Shown: positions 1 to 6,725 of the stretch, piece by piece
Layout of the letters: the number at the start of each line of letters is the position of its first letter
How positions within the stretch are numbered: position 1 is the stretch's first letter
Notes under the pieces: generated by a model
What the model saw: the letters and a program-made list of their open reading frames with translations, nothing else
What the model was told of the DNA's origin: nothing
The model's database searches: none
From: DASWIV01 sp036397475
Lineage (GTDB): Bacteria; JAJVIF01; JAPKYR01
DNA length: 14,113 bases
Reading direction: 5' to 3'
Assembly: GCA_036397475.1 (NCBI GenBank)
Contig: DASWIV010000070.1
Coordinates: 1-14,113, forward strand
Program-made: the position numbers and the translations under genes

Positions 1-1523
1 AGCACCGGGAAACCGTTGTGATGGGTAGTGTTGAAAAGATTTTCCAGTTCTTTTTTCGATGTATTTTCCCGGACGGTGTCGACGTCCATCACCATTACAT
101 CCTTGATCTTTATAGATTCAAGAATGTCTGCGTTTGCTCCCCACTGAAGCCGTACACCGCGCCGTTTCAATTTTTCAGTATATATGGAATCCGGTGAAAT
201 GTGGTTGGCAATAACGGTGGCAATTACAACAGACGCCATCAGGGGGAGGATTATTTCGTAATTTCCCGTAAGCTCAAAAAGAATGATTATTGATGAAAAT
301 GGAGCCCGGGCTGCTGCGGCGTAGACGGCAGCCATTCCCACCAGGGCATAGGGCTGGGGTCCTGAGACATGCTCCGGGAGAATAGCGTTGAATATGTGTC
401 CGCACACACCACCCATCATCGAGCCGATAAACAGGCAGGGAGCAAAAATACCTCCTGAGCCGCCGCTGGCGATCGTTAAGGAAGTCGCGAGTAATTTCGC
501 GATCATCAGCGCGAGCATTATTGTCCATACCATATTTGAATTCAGCGCGGAAGAAATGCCCTCGTAGCCGACTCCCCGGATCTCGGGATAAAGAGTTCCG
601 ATGATCCCGAGGATGAGTCCGCCGATAGCGGCACGGGCAAAAATATTTTGTGCGATCTTTTTCAGGCTCTCTTCCAGCATGGATTTTATTTTCGTGAAAC
701 TAACGCCTATATATGCTGCCACAACTCCCATAAGCAGGTAAAAAATTATTTCCACGTGGCTGGTGTACGCATACTGCGGAACCTCAAAGGCTGGAGTGTT
801 GCCAAAATACATCCTACCGATTATTGAGCCTGAGACTGTAGCGAGTACTACAGAGGCGAAACTTCTAAGGGATGAGCCGTGCAGGATAACTTCCATCGCG
901 AAGATCACACCTGCGATCGGAGCGTTAAATGTGGCTGCGATACCTGCTCCCGCACCGCAGGCAACAAGCCATTTGCGGCGCTCAGTGGACATTCTCAGGA
1001 CAGTTGAAACAAGTGAGCCAATGGTGGAGCCGATCTGAACGATAGGGCCTTCGCGACCCACCGATCCTCCGAAGCCGATAGTGATCGCGCAGGCGAGAGG
1101 CTTGGCAAGCAGGACACGTCCTCGGATTCGTCCGCCTTTAAGAGCTACCGACTCCATAACTTCGGGAATTCCCTCGCCACGTACTTCGCTTACTTTCCAC
1201 GTAATCAGCGCGACAAGCAGGAATCCGACAACAGGGACAGGGACAAATGCGAAGTCTCCCATATACGGGAAGATTTTCTGTATGAAAGGGATCCCGGAGT
1301 AATCCCAGAAGCCGGTGAAATTAGCGATGAGCCACCTGAACCCGACCGCGCCGTAGCCGGTCAGAATGCCAACTACTATCGCCAGGGAATTTGTGACCAG
1401 GCTTTCGGACAGGTGAAGGTGGTAAGCGTCGAGGCATCCGGAAATGAATTTTGTAATCCGGAGGTGGAGCGGGAGGTGTCTGCACTCCATAAACCGATGC
1501 CATTGATCACGAAGTCGCTTCAT
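1..1523 (-). CDS. ClC-family chloride channel/transporter with CBS domain (partial, C-terminus beyond window)
   Basis: The reverse strand is open from an ATG at 1523 to the left edge, giving 507 residues without a stop. This is the ClC fold. The helix D-type motif is GEGIP at residues 116-120, the gating-glutamate motif GREGP is at 156-160 (Glu158), FNAPIAG is at 199-205, GSGGIFAP is at 355-362, and a conserved Tyr448 sits in SIYTEKL. A CBS domain begins near residue 472 (IKIKDVMVMD) and is cut by the window edge. ClC proteins move chloride or related anions across the inner membrane as channels or H+/anion exchangers. The position matching Glu203 of E. coli ClC-ec1, the internal proton glutamate, is Val212 here, and the usual Ser of GSGIP is Glu117. 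This makes classical proton-coupled exchange uncertain. The gene is divergent from the lipoprotein cluster at 1632-4647. Family assignment is firm; transport mode is not. Confidence 0.93.
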   Translation of the reverse strand, partial: MKRLRDQWHRFMECRHLPLHLRITKFISGCLDAYHLHLSESLVTNSLAIVVGILTGYGAVGFRWLIANFTGFWDYSGIPFIQKIFPYMGDFAFVPVPVVGFLLVALITWKVSEVRGEGIPEVMESVALKGGRIRGRVLLAKPLACAITIGFGGSVGREGPIVQIGSTIGSLVSTVLRMSTERRKWLVACGAGAGIAATFNAPIAGVIFAMEVILHGSSLRSFASVVLATVSGSIIGRMYFGNTPAFEVPQYAYTSHVEIIFYLLMGVVAAYIGVSFTKIKSMLEESLKKIAQNIFARAAIGGLILGIIGTLYPEIRGVGYEGISSALNSNMVWTIMLALMIAKLLATSLTIASGGSGGIFAPCLFIGSMMGGVCGHIFNAILPEHVSGPQPYALVGMAAVYAAAARAPFSSIIILFELTGNYEIILPLMASVVIATVIANHISPDSIYTEKLKRRGVRLQWGANADILESIKIKDVMVMDVDTVRENTSKKELENLFNTTHHNGFPV

Positions 1524-1556
1524 GCGCGTGAGTGTAATCTACCATATAATTAAACT

Positions 1557-1584
1557 TAATTAATATCCACAACAAATGGGTCAA
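1557..1584 (-). promoter_or_regulatory. Possible promoter of the ClC gene
   Basis: On the reverse strand a TTGACC box (1579-1584) is followed after 16 bases by TAATTA (1557-1562), about 35 bases upstream of the ATG at 1523. The surrounding 1535-1620 stretch is AT-rich and divergent, so it probably holds promoters for both directions. The assignment rests on consensus resemblance only. Confidence 0.35.
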
Positions 1585-1631
1585 TGAGTAAAGTATGTTA
1601 ATATTTAGTGAAATTTGACAGGTTTTATGCA

Positions 1632-1694
1632 ATGAAAGTGCAGCTACTGATTATTACCGGTATTCTGGCATTGGTGATGGTCTGCAGGCATTGA
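1632..1694 (+). CDS. Short lipoprotein-leader-like ORF (20 codons), possibly a leader peptide or gene remnant
   Basis: The ATG at 1632 opens 20 codons starting MKVQLLIITGILALVMVC and ending in TGA at 1692-1694. The product is a positively charged N-terminus, a hydrophobic core and a cysteine at residue 18, which is the layout of a lipoprotein signal peptide with no mature protein after it. An AGG at 1620-1622 could serve as a ribosome-binding site. It lies about 30 bases upstream of the first HEAT-like putative lipoprotein gene. It may be a translated upstream leader, or the left-over start of a decayed lipoprotein gene in a family that is duplicated just downstream. I found no clear continuation in another frame, so expression and function are unproven. 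Confidence 0.25.
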   Translation: MKVQLLIITGILALVMVCRH

Positions 1695-1726
1695 TGGATA
1701 AGATAGACAACTGGGAGTAAAGTGAG

Positions 1727-2845
1727 ATGAATAAAAGATTTGCCGGAATAATTCCGCTTGTAATGATATTTTTTATTTTTGTACCTTGCGGCTGTACTGC
1801 TCCCGGTTCGACCACATCTGATAAAGCTGATAATTCCTATTCCGGTGCAATGGTGTGGGACGGGGAATACCTTCACCCAGATAATTATGATATTCAGGAT
1901 AGTGAGATACGACCGGAGGAAGAAATCCTCGCAAATCTTGAAAGCCCCGATCCCGGGGAAATATTCGAGGGAATATGGTGGACCTATTTTTATCCTGACG
2001 ATGCGGAACTTGTATCCAAAGCCGGGAAAGCAGTTAAAACTGTGTCAGGAGATCGCCAGGATTACGCGATCAGGCTTATATTCGGAATGGGAGAAAATGG
2101 TAAGAACGCAATTGCCAATCTACTCGATGAAGAGAATCTCAGAAAAATAGCCCTTACTAATTGTACATCATTTGGTCCGCCGACTGACAGGCTGGCATCA
2201 CGAATATTGGATCTGGTCGATGTGGACGATGATGAAATCAGGATAGCTGTAATGCAATTTGCCTTGGCCTGGGAGATAAAAGACGTCGATTTGTACCAGA
2301 ATACGCTGCGCTTACTGGAGTTGGAACCAGTGGATGACGAATTTGCCCTGCGCGCTTACTATACAAGTTATAGAGTCTCATCTTTGATGCACTATAACGA
2401 TCCGAGGATATTTCAGGCGTACAGCGTTAACATTTCAAACTGCGGAAAATTGCCGGAGGATTTTAACAACGGGGAGTACCTTCAGGCTTTGCTGAGCCTG
2501 TCTCCATTGCCTGAAAATATTGTCGAGATGCTGGTTAGCAGGTTTGATGATTACAGTAACCTTGACAAGCTCTCGGCAGCAGGCGCGATTTACAATTCTG
2601 ACAGCAGCCGTACCCCGTACCTGCAATTTCTGCTGGAAAAGCTCGAATCGAAGAATGAAATTGTGTCCGAGATGGCGGCAGTGGCGTTGGCGTCGATTGA
2701 CGAGCTTCCGGATGAGGTTTATGAAAATTTTCCGGACAGGCTGGTCGAAGCGCTGGATGAAAAGATGGATTGGAGCGAACAGCCGGATTACGCGCTTGAG
2801 GATCTGAAGAGTTTCAGGGCAAGGCTTGGTGATTTCGGCAAATAA
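1727..2845 (+). CDS. Acidic HEAT-like repeat putative lipoprotein (first of two paralogues)
   Basis: The 372-residue product starts with a charged MNKR, a hydrophobic core at about residues 6-20 and a cysteine pair PCGC (Cys21, Cys23). This resembles a lipoprotein signal with an atypical lipobox; Cys23 after Gly is the likelier acylation site. The mature part is strongly acidic and almost wholly alpha-helical in character. It has repeated patterns such as MAAVALASIDELPDEVYENF (about residues 321-340) that resemble HEAT/ARM-type helical repeats, a scaffold usually used for protein binding. It is clearly paralogous to the next gene: both share RIF-AYS, LSPLP/ISPVP, AAGAIYNSD/AAGIIYNSD, YLQFLLEKL/YLQFLVEKL and DELPDEV in the same order. 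I do not recognise a named family, and the function is unknown. AGTGAG just before the ATG is a weak ribosome-binding site. Confidence 0.82.
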   Translation: MNKRFAGIIPLVMIFFIFVPCGCTAPGSTTSDKADNSYSGAMVWDGEYLHPDNYDIQDSEIRPEEEILANLESPDPGEIFEGIWWTYFYPDDAELVSKAGKAVKTVSGDRQDYAIRLIFGMGENGKNAIANLLDEENLRKIALTNCTSFGPPTDRLASRILDLVDVDDDEIRIAVMQFALAWEIKDVDLYQNTLRLLELEPVDDEFALRAYYTSYRVSSLMHYNDPRIFQAYSVNISNCGKLPEDFNNGEYLQALLSLSPLPENIVEMLVSRFDDYSNLDKLSAAGAIYNSDSSRTPYLQFLLEKLESKNEIVSEMAAVALASIDELPDEVYENFPDRLVEALDEKMDWSEQPDYALEDLKSFRARLGDFGK

Positions 2846-2889
2846 TATGTAGTATAATTACAGTGCCTGGAGTAAATATGGAGAGATAG

Positions 2890-3987
2890 ATGACTAATGG
2901 GGCCAATCCGCTGAGGGCAATCGCCACCACATTTTTTTTCATTGTTACAATCGGTATTATTTTTTTAAGCCTGTCGTGTGTCATCGACGGGACTCCGCCC
3001 GACCTTACAAAAGGCCCGGGATATATCGATCCCGAGGACCTTCCAACCGCGACTGAAATCCATGAGGGACTTCAGAGCGATGATCCCCGGAAAGTCGCCG
3101 ACGCACTTCAATGGGTGCATTCTTACCCCGACGATTCCAGGATTATCGAATTGTTGATCGATCTGTATGAATCTGAAAATTCCGAATACAAATGGGACGC
3201 GCTTGGAGGCCTCAGGTCGATTGGCAATAACGCCGAGCCACATGTAATTAAACTCCTTGATGTACCCGCGTACAGAATTGATGTGCTGCAGTCGCTCGCC
3301 TATTACCAGTATCCAACCGATGAGACAGTCCAGAAAGTTTTTGAGGCCGGGTCCGTAGATGATGTGAATGTGCGTACGGAAGTTCTAAGATGTATCATGA
3401 TCTGGCATAAGTATGATCACGACCTCTCTGAAATAATCGCCAGCCTGATAGAAGAAGACAGTGACACTGAGAATAGCGATGCCTGGACCCTGGGATGGCG
3501 CGCTTCAGAGGAATTCAATTTTTCCAGTGACAGGATTTTCGGGGCATACAGCACACAGATCCACACTTATGGCACGCAATTCCCATTGTACGGAGCTTAC
3601 GATTCCCTCCTGAAAATAAGTCCGGTACCGGGTAATATACTGGCGATGATGATCGACAGGTTCGATGAGCTGAGGTTCCAGGAAAAAATAAGGGCTGCGG
3701 GAATAATCTATAATTCGGATCCGGGACAGACCGCATACCTGCAATTCCTGGTAGAGAAGCTTGATTCCGGTGATGAGTGGGGTGTGCCCGCCGTAATAAA
3801 AGTACTGGCGGAGGTGGATGAGCTCCCGGATGAAGTATTCATGAATTTTCCGGATTACGCGTACGATCGTCTGACAGGCATGGCAGAAAATGAAGGTGAG
3901 AGAGAAGCAAGAGCAGAACTCAGGGCTCTCAGGGAGAGGATCGATGAGATCAGGAAACCGGAGAGCCCTTCGGAAAAAGTTGAATAG
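2890..3987 (+). CDS. Acidic HEAT-like repeat putative lipoprotein (second paralogue)
   Basis: The 365-residue product has a long hydrophobic N-terminal segment at about residues 11-29 ending LSLSC (Cys30), consistent with a lipoprotein or a single membrane anchor. The mature part carries helical repeat-like segments, for example DPRKVADALQWVHSYPDD near residue 66 and AVIKVLAEVDELPDEVFMNF near residue 305. It ends in a charged Glu/Arg-rich tail. The C-terminal half aligns without trouble to the preceding 372-residue protein, so the pair arose by tandem duplication, but the N-terminal halves have diverged. The start is supported by GGAGAG at 2880-2885, just upstream of the ATG. The spacing of 44 bases before and 3 bases after implies co-transcription with both neighbours. 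Helical-repeat scaffolds of this kind often mediate protein contacts; the specific role is unknown. Confidence 0.82.
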   Translation: MTNGANPLRAIATTFFFIVTIGIIFLSLSCVIDGTPPDLTKGPGYIDPEDLPTATEIHEGLQSDDPRKVADALQWVHSYPDDSRIIELLIDLYESENSEYKWDALGGLRSIGNNAEPHVIKLLDVPAYRIDVLQSLAYYQYPTDETVQKVFEAGSVDDVNVRTEVLRCIMIWHKYDHDLSEIIASLIEEDSDTENSDAWTLGWRASEEFNFSSDRIFGAYSTQIHTYGTQFPLYGAYDSLLKISPVPGNILAMMIDRFDELRFQEKIRAAGIIYNSDPGQTAYLQFLVEKLDSGDEWGVPAVIKVLAEVDELPDEVFMNFPDYAYDRLTGMAENEGEREARAELRALRERIDEIRKPESPSEKVE

Positions 3988-3990
3988 ATC

Positions 3991-4647
3991 ATGAACAAAA
4001 AAGTCCTGATAACAACTGCCGTGATCATTGTCGTATTGCTTGTCGGATCGGGAATGATCTACAGGGCAATCGAGAACAGGATATTCGATGAGCTCGCGAG
4101 CGGACGTATGGGTGGAACAATTCATGCAGGATGGAAGCATGGAGGATTATTCAGCGGCTACGATCTTCATAATGTATCCATCCACAATCCTCCGAGCAGG
4201 CGCGACTCAGCGGGGTCGACTTTCACCTCGCCAAAAATGACTATCCACTGGAAATTGAATCCATTTCATTTGACTGAGATATCGTGGGATGAAGCGTCGG
4301 TAACACTGGAATACGAAGGGGACAAAAAAGAGGAATTCCCGGTTGGTCCATGCATGATGGCTGTGTCGGACGGATGGCTTGCTACAGAGTCCCCTGTCAG
4401 GATAGGCGAACCTGGCTGGGAAGGGGAAGCGAATTTAAAAATTTCGCTGGACGGGCGGGAAATGGACAGCAGCGTTAAGATCAAGAAACTTCCGGGACGG
4501 TTTATGACCTTGTCCGGCGATGCTCCTCCGGGGGCGCAGGTCCCGAATTATATTATTGTGGATATGACCGTGTCGGGAAAGCAGCCGAATCTTGAGACCA
4601 GGGGCACTCTGACTAATCCGGACAACGGGCAGTCGTTTCGGTTTTGA
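3991..4647 (+). CDS. Membrane-anchored AsmA-like protein
   Basis: The 218-residue product has one N-terminal membrane span at about residues 5-24 and a short charged helix. A beta-rich periplasmic domain follows. The segment HGGLFSGYDLHNVSI (about 50-64), then MTIHWKLNPF (83-92) and EISWDEASVTLEYEG (96-110), matches the general pattern of the N-terminal region of AsmA/TamB/GspN-type proteins, where a groove-forming beta sheet sits behind a single anchor. AsmA-like proteins are linked to lipid movement or envelope maintenance, but this one is much shorter than AsmA or TamB and the match is by pattern only. It follows the second HEAT-like gene after 3 bases and is probably co-transcribed. A different single-pass envelope protein remains possible. 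Confidence 0.72.
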   Translation: MNKKVLITTAVIIVVLLVGSGMIYRAIENRIFDELASGRMGGTIHAGWKHGGLFSGYDLHNVSIHNPPSRRDSAGSTFTSPKMTIHWKLNPFHLTEISWDEASVTLEYEGDKKEEFPVGPCMMAVSDGWLATESPVRIGEPGWEGEANLKISLDGREMDSSVKIKKLPGRFMTLSGDAPPGAQVPNYIIVDMTVSGKQPNLETRGTLTNPDNGQSFRF

Positions 4648-4685
4648 AGGAAGGGAGATATCCTTGACGAAAACCAGATATGAGT

Positions 4686-4836
4686 GCGTGATAGGAATCC
4701 CGCGCTCCGGCGTAAGAAGAAGAGCGTGATAGGAATCCCGCGCTCCGGCGTAAAAAGAAGAGCGTGATAGGAATCCCGCGCTCCGGCGTAAGAAGAAGAG
4801 CGTGATAGGAATCCCGCGCTCCGGCGTAAAAGTTGA
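4686..4836 (+). repeat. Four tandem copies of a 38-bp repeat with a small GC hairpin in each unit
   Basis: Units begin at 4686, 4724, 4762 and 4800, exactly 38 bases apart, each starting GCGTGATAGGAATCCCGCGC. The first 30 bases or so are identical; the AAGAAGAAGA tail varies slightly, and the fourth unit ends TAAAAGTTGA. A degenerate fifth start (GCGTGAAG) lies at 4837. Each unit contains GCGC-TCCG-GCGT (first copy 4702-4713), which as RNA would fold into a short hairpin closed by a UNCG-type tetraloop. The block lies between two convergent genes. It is not a CRISPR because there are no unique spacers. The 38-base period changes reading frame at each unit, so it is not a coding repeat. The role is unknown; transcript end or mRNA stability is an inference. 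Confidence 0.85.
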
Positions 4837-4848
4837 GCGTGAAGTGAA

Positions 4849-4864
4849 ATCAGGGATTCCTGAT
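4849..4864 (-). terminator. Short hairpin over the 3' end of the electron-transfer operon
   Basis: ATCAGG-GATT-CCTGAT is a perfect 6-bp stem with a 4-base loop that overlaps the stop codon of the MvhD-like gene. There is no T-tract on either side, so it is at best a weak or bidirectional element between the convergent transcripts, not a textbook intrinsic terminator. Confidence 0.25.
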
Positions 4865-5542
4865 CTGCAGGATAAAGGCTTCTACCGAAGATATCATTGC
4901 TTCCTTATCGGAAGGATAAAACTGGAACAGCCGTACTCGGCTGTCATCGACTTTTGACAGAAGCATCGGACGCCGGGCTCCTGTCCAGCGCTCCTGAGTA
5001 AGGCAGCTTCCCGTAGAATGTTCGCAATGGCCGGGTCCGCAGGAAACCACAAATACTCCGCCAGCGCCTTTTTCCAGAGCTTTTTTCACCCATGCCATTT
5101 TTAGCATGCCGGCGCACGGCAGAGGGATAAGGTGCAGATTCGGGATGTGCGCGAATGGATTTTCCGTTTTCGGATCGAAAACTTCCCCGCAGATGAATCC
5201 AATAACGGGATTTTCAATTTCGATGATACTTTCTTCCGGCTCTACAACTTCGATGATTTGCTCGTCGCTGTCGCTCGATGGATCTGTTGTTTCATCCCCT
5301 GCAACTTTATCTGTTTCCCGGGTCTCAGTTTCTTCATCGATCGCTTCTTCACCGGGTATGGCTTCATCGGATAAAATTATATCCAGTGAATTCTCGAATT
5401 CTTCCAGCATATTGGACTGGTCAAATTTGAGCTCATCGAGCATAGTCGCAGATTCGTCCTCGAACTGCGCGAGCCCGATAGTGGAATCGTCCTCGAACTC
5501 AGTCAGCCAATGGATACTCTCTTTTTCAAGATCGTCAGTCAT
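4850..5542 (-). CDS. MvhD-like [2Fe-2S] iron-sulfur protein with acidic repeat N-terminal extension
   Basis: The C-terminal half (about residues 113-230) resembles the MvhD/hydrogenase delta (FlpD) family: IGFICGE with Cys118, LIPLPCAGM with Cys143, and GVFVVSCGPGHCEHSTGSC with Cys168, Cys173 and Cys180. MvhD proteins carry a [2Fe-2S] cluster and pass electrons between hydrogenase or formate dehydrogenase and heterodisulfide reductase. Here only one cysteine remains in the first motif, so four or five cysteines remain in all. The first 110 residues are an acidic extension with four 11-residue repeats (11-54, core L-x-E-F-E) and a Glu/Asp-rich linker. I chose the ATG at 5542 (230 residues) because AAGGTGA precedes it and the ATGACTGA overlap matches the other junctions of the operon; a GTG at 5548 is the alternative. 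It is probably the cytoplasmic entry or exit point of the complex, next to the ferredoxin domain encoded upstream. Confidence 0.82.
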   Translation of the reverse strand: MTDDLEKESIHWLTEFEDDSTIGLAQFEDESATMLDELKFDQSNMLEEFENSLDIILSDEAIPGEEAIDEETETRETDKVAGDETTDPSSDSDEQIIEVVEPEESIIEIENPVIGFICGEVFDPKTENPFAHIPNLHLIPLPCAGMLKMAWVKKALEKGAGGVFVVSCGPGHCEHSTGSCLTQERWTGARRPMLLSKVDDSRVRLFQFYPSDKEAMISSVEAFILQIRNP

Positions 5543-6725
5543 TTTCACCTTTCATTTTGCCAAGTATTTCTTCCAGTTGATATTCAATGTCAGCCGCCGG
5601 AAGATCCGGAATCTCGATGGCGTCGAAAGAGCAGCTTCCGACACATATCCCGCATGAAGTGCATCGCTCGTCGATCACCGCAGCGAGCTCACGTCCATTT
5701 TCGAGTTTTCTGCTATCCCTGTGATCGAACATGTAAATAGCATCGTACGGGCAGTCCTGCGCGCACAGGCGGCATCCCGTGCAGTTCGATTCTATCACCG
5801 ACGCTGTCAGATATTTGTCCTTTGTGCGGAATGGCGAGTACGCCATTATCCAGGTCGTGAGCACGATCAACGCCGTGAGGAGAGGCGCGCCAATCAATGG
5901 ATAAAACAGCAACGGGAAGTTGATAATTCCATCAACCTGAACACGCGTTGGAACATTATTCAGGTCAAGTGGACGTACATTTTCCAGGTCGATCGGCAGT
6001 ATCGCGCCTGCAATCAGGATAATTATCGACAGGCCAAGCCAGTTTAAAAACGGCAGGCGAAGGCGAAGTGTATAAGTGTTCCGTGCGTGGAATGCCCAGA
6101 GTATGGCAATCCCAAGAGTTCCAGCGAGATGAAGTCCGAATACTTTCAGGATGAGTTCAGTTCCGCCGGAAGAAAAGAAAACAGGGTTGCCAAGAATCGT
6201 GCCCAGATGGAACCATCCGGCAATGGGCCATGAATCAACGGCGTAAACCAGTTCTTTTCCCCACGATAACAGGACGGCTGCGTTTTGGTCCCATCCAAGC
6301 GAATATCCTGCCCATCCGGTGATTCCAATAACCGGAAGAAGAAGGATCGCGTAGACCCATCCGGTTTTCAAAGATCCACGGAAATTTCCACGGGACCAGA
6401 TCTTCAGAATGTGAATAAGTAATGAAAGCAGGAGTAGGTCCGCCGACGCCCTGTGGACTCCACGCAGGAGCGATCCCGCGCTGTCATTCGTGATACGGAA
6501 AAGATCGAGGGTGGCACGGTCCGGGGTCGGGATAAAATTGAGTGACAGCATGATTCCGGTCGCCGCGCAGATAATGAATATTGCGACAACGAATCCGCCG
6601 GTCATTGAAAGTGGATTATGTGCTTCGCCGAAAAATTGTGCGCCTGTACGCTCGAGTCTGCTGAAAGCGGCTGCGACCTGGTTACGCGGCGTTTCCGACC
6701 TGTCTATGACAAACGATTCATTCAT
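5535..6725 (-). CDS. Cytochrome b with C-terminal 2x[4Fe-4S] ferredoxin domain
   Basis: The 396-residue product is a cytochrome b/b6-type membrane protein. His91 and His105 in one span and His199 and His213 in another keep the classical 14-residue spacing, so two b haems stacked across the membrane are expected. About six spans (near 43-63, 88-110, 122-142, 191-212, 227-244, 271-296) put both ends in the cytoplasm. A ferredoxin domain follows, with CTGCRLCAQDCP (Cys315, 318, 321, 325) and CTSCGICVGSCS (Cys355, 358, 361, 365), for two [4Fe-4S] clusters. This is unlike a standard bc1 or b6f subunit. It implies electron exchange between cytoplasmic iron-sulfur carriers and the haems or quinone. 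It overlaps the upstream cytochrome b gene by ATGAATGA and the downstream MvhD-like gene by ATGACTGA, so the products are probably made together. Confidence 0.9.
   Translation of the reverse strand: MNESFVIDRSETPRNQVAAAFSRLERTGAQFFGEAHNPLSMTGGFVVAIFIICAATGIMLSLNFIPTPDRATLDLFRITNDSAGSLLRGVHRASADLLLLSLLIHILKIWSRGNFRGSLKTGWVYAILLLPVIGITGWAGYSLGWDQNAAVLLSWGKELVYAVDSWPIAGWFHLGTILGNPVFFSSGGTELILKVFGLHLAGTLGIAILWAFHARNTYTLRLRLPFLNWLGLSIIILIAGAILPIDLENVRPLDLNNVPTRVQVDGIINFPLLFYPLIGAPLLTALIVLTTWIMAYSPFRTKDKYLTASVIESNCTGCRLCAQDCPYDAIYMFDHRDSRKLENGRELAAVIDERCTSCGICVGSCSFDAIEIPDLPAADIEYQLEEILGKMKGEND

Noticed and set aside
3505..4140. 211-residue minus-strand ORF
   Set aside because: It runs antisense to the second HEAT-like gene and the AsmA-like gene, whose products have coherent signals and paralogy; it has no recognisable domain.
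4686..4836. CRISPR array
   Set aside because: The 38-base units abut directly with no unique spacers, and no cas genes are present.
4850..5542. Hydrogenase subunit
   Set aside because: MvhD-like proteins are often labelled hydrogenase iron-sulfur subunit, but no NiFe catalytic or small subunit lies nearby.
5106..5657. 183-residue plus-strand Ser-rich ORF
   Set aside because: It is the complement of the Glu/Asp-rich MvhD extension, which explains its composition.
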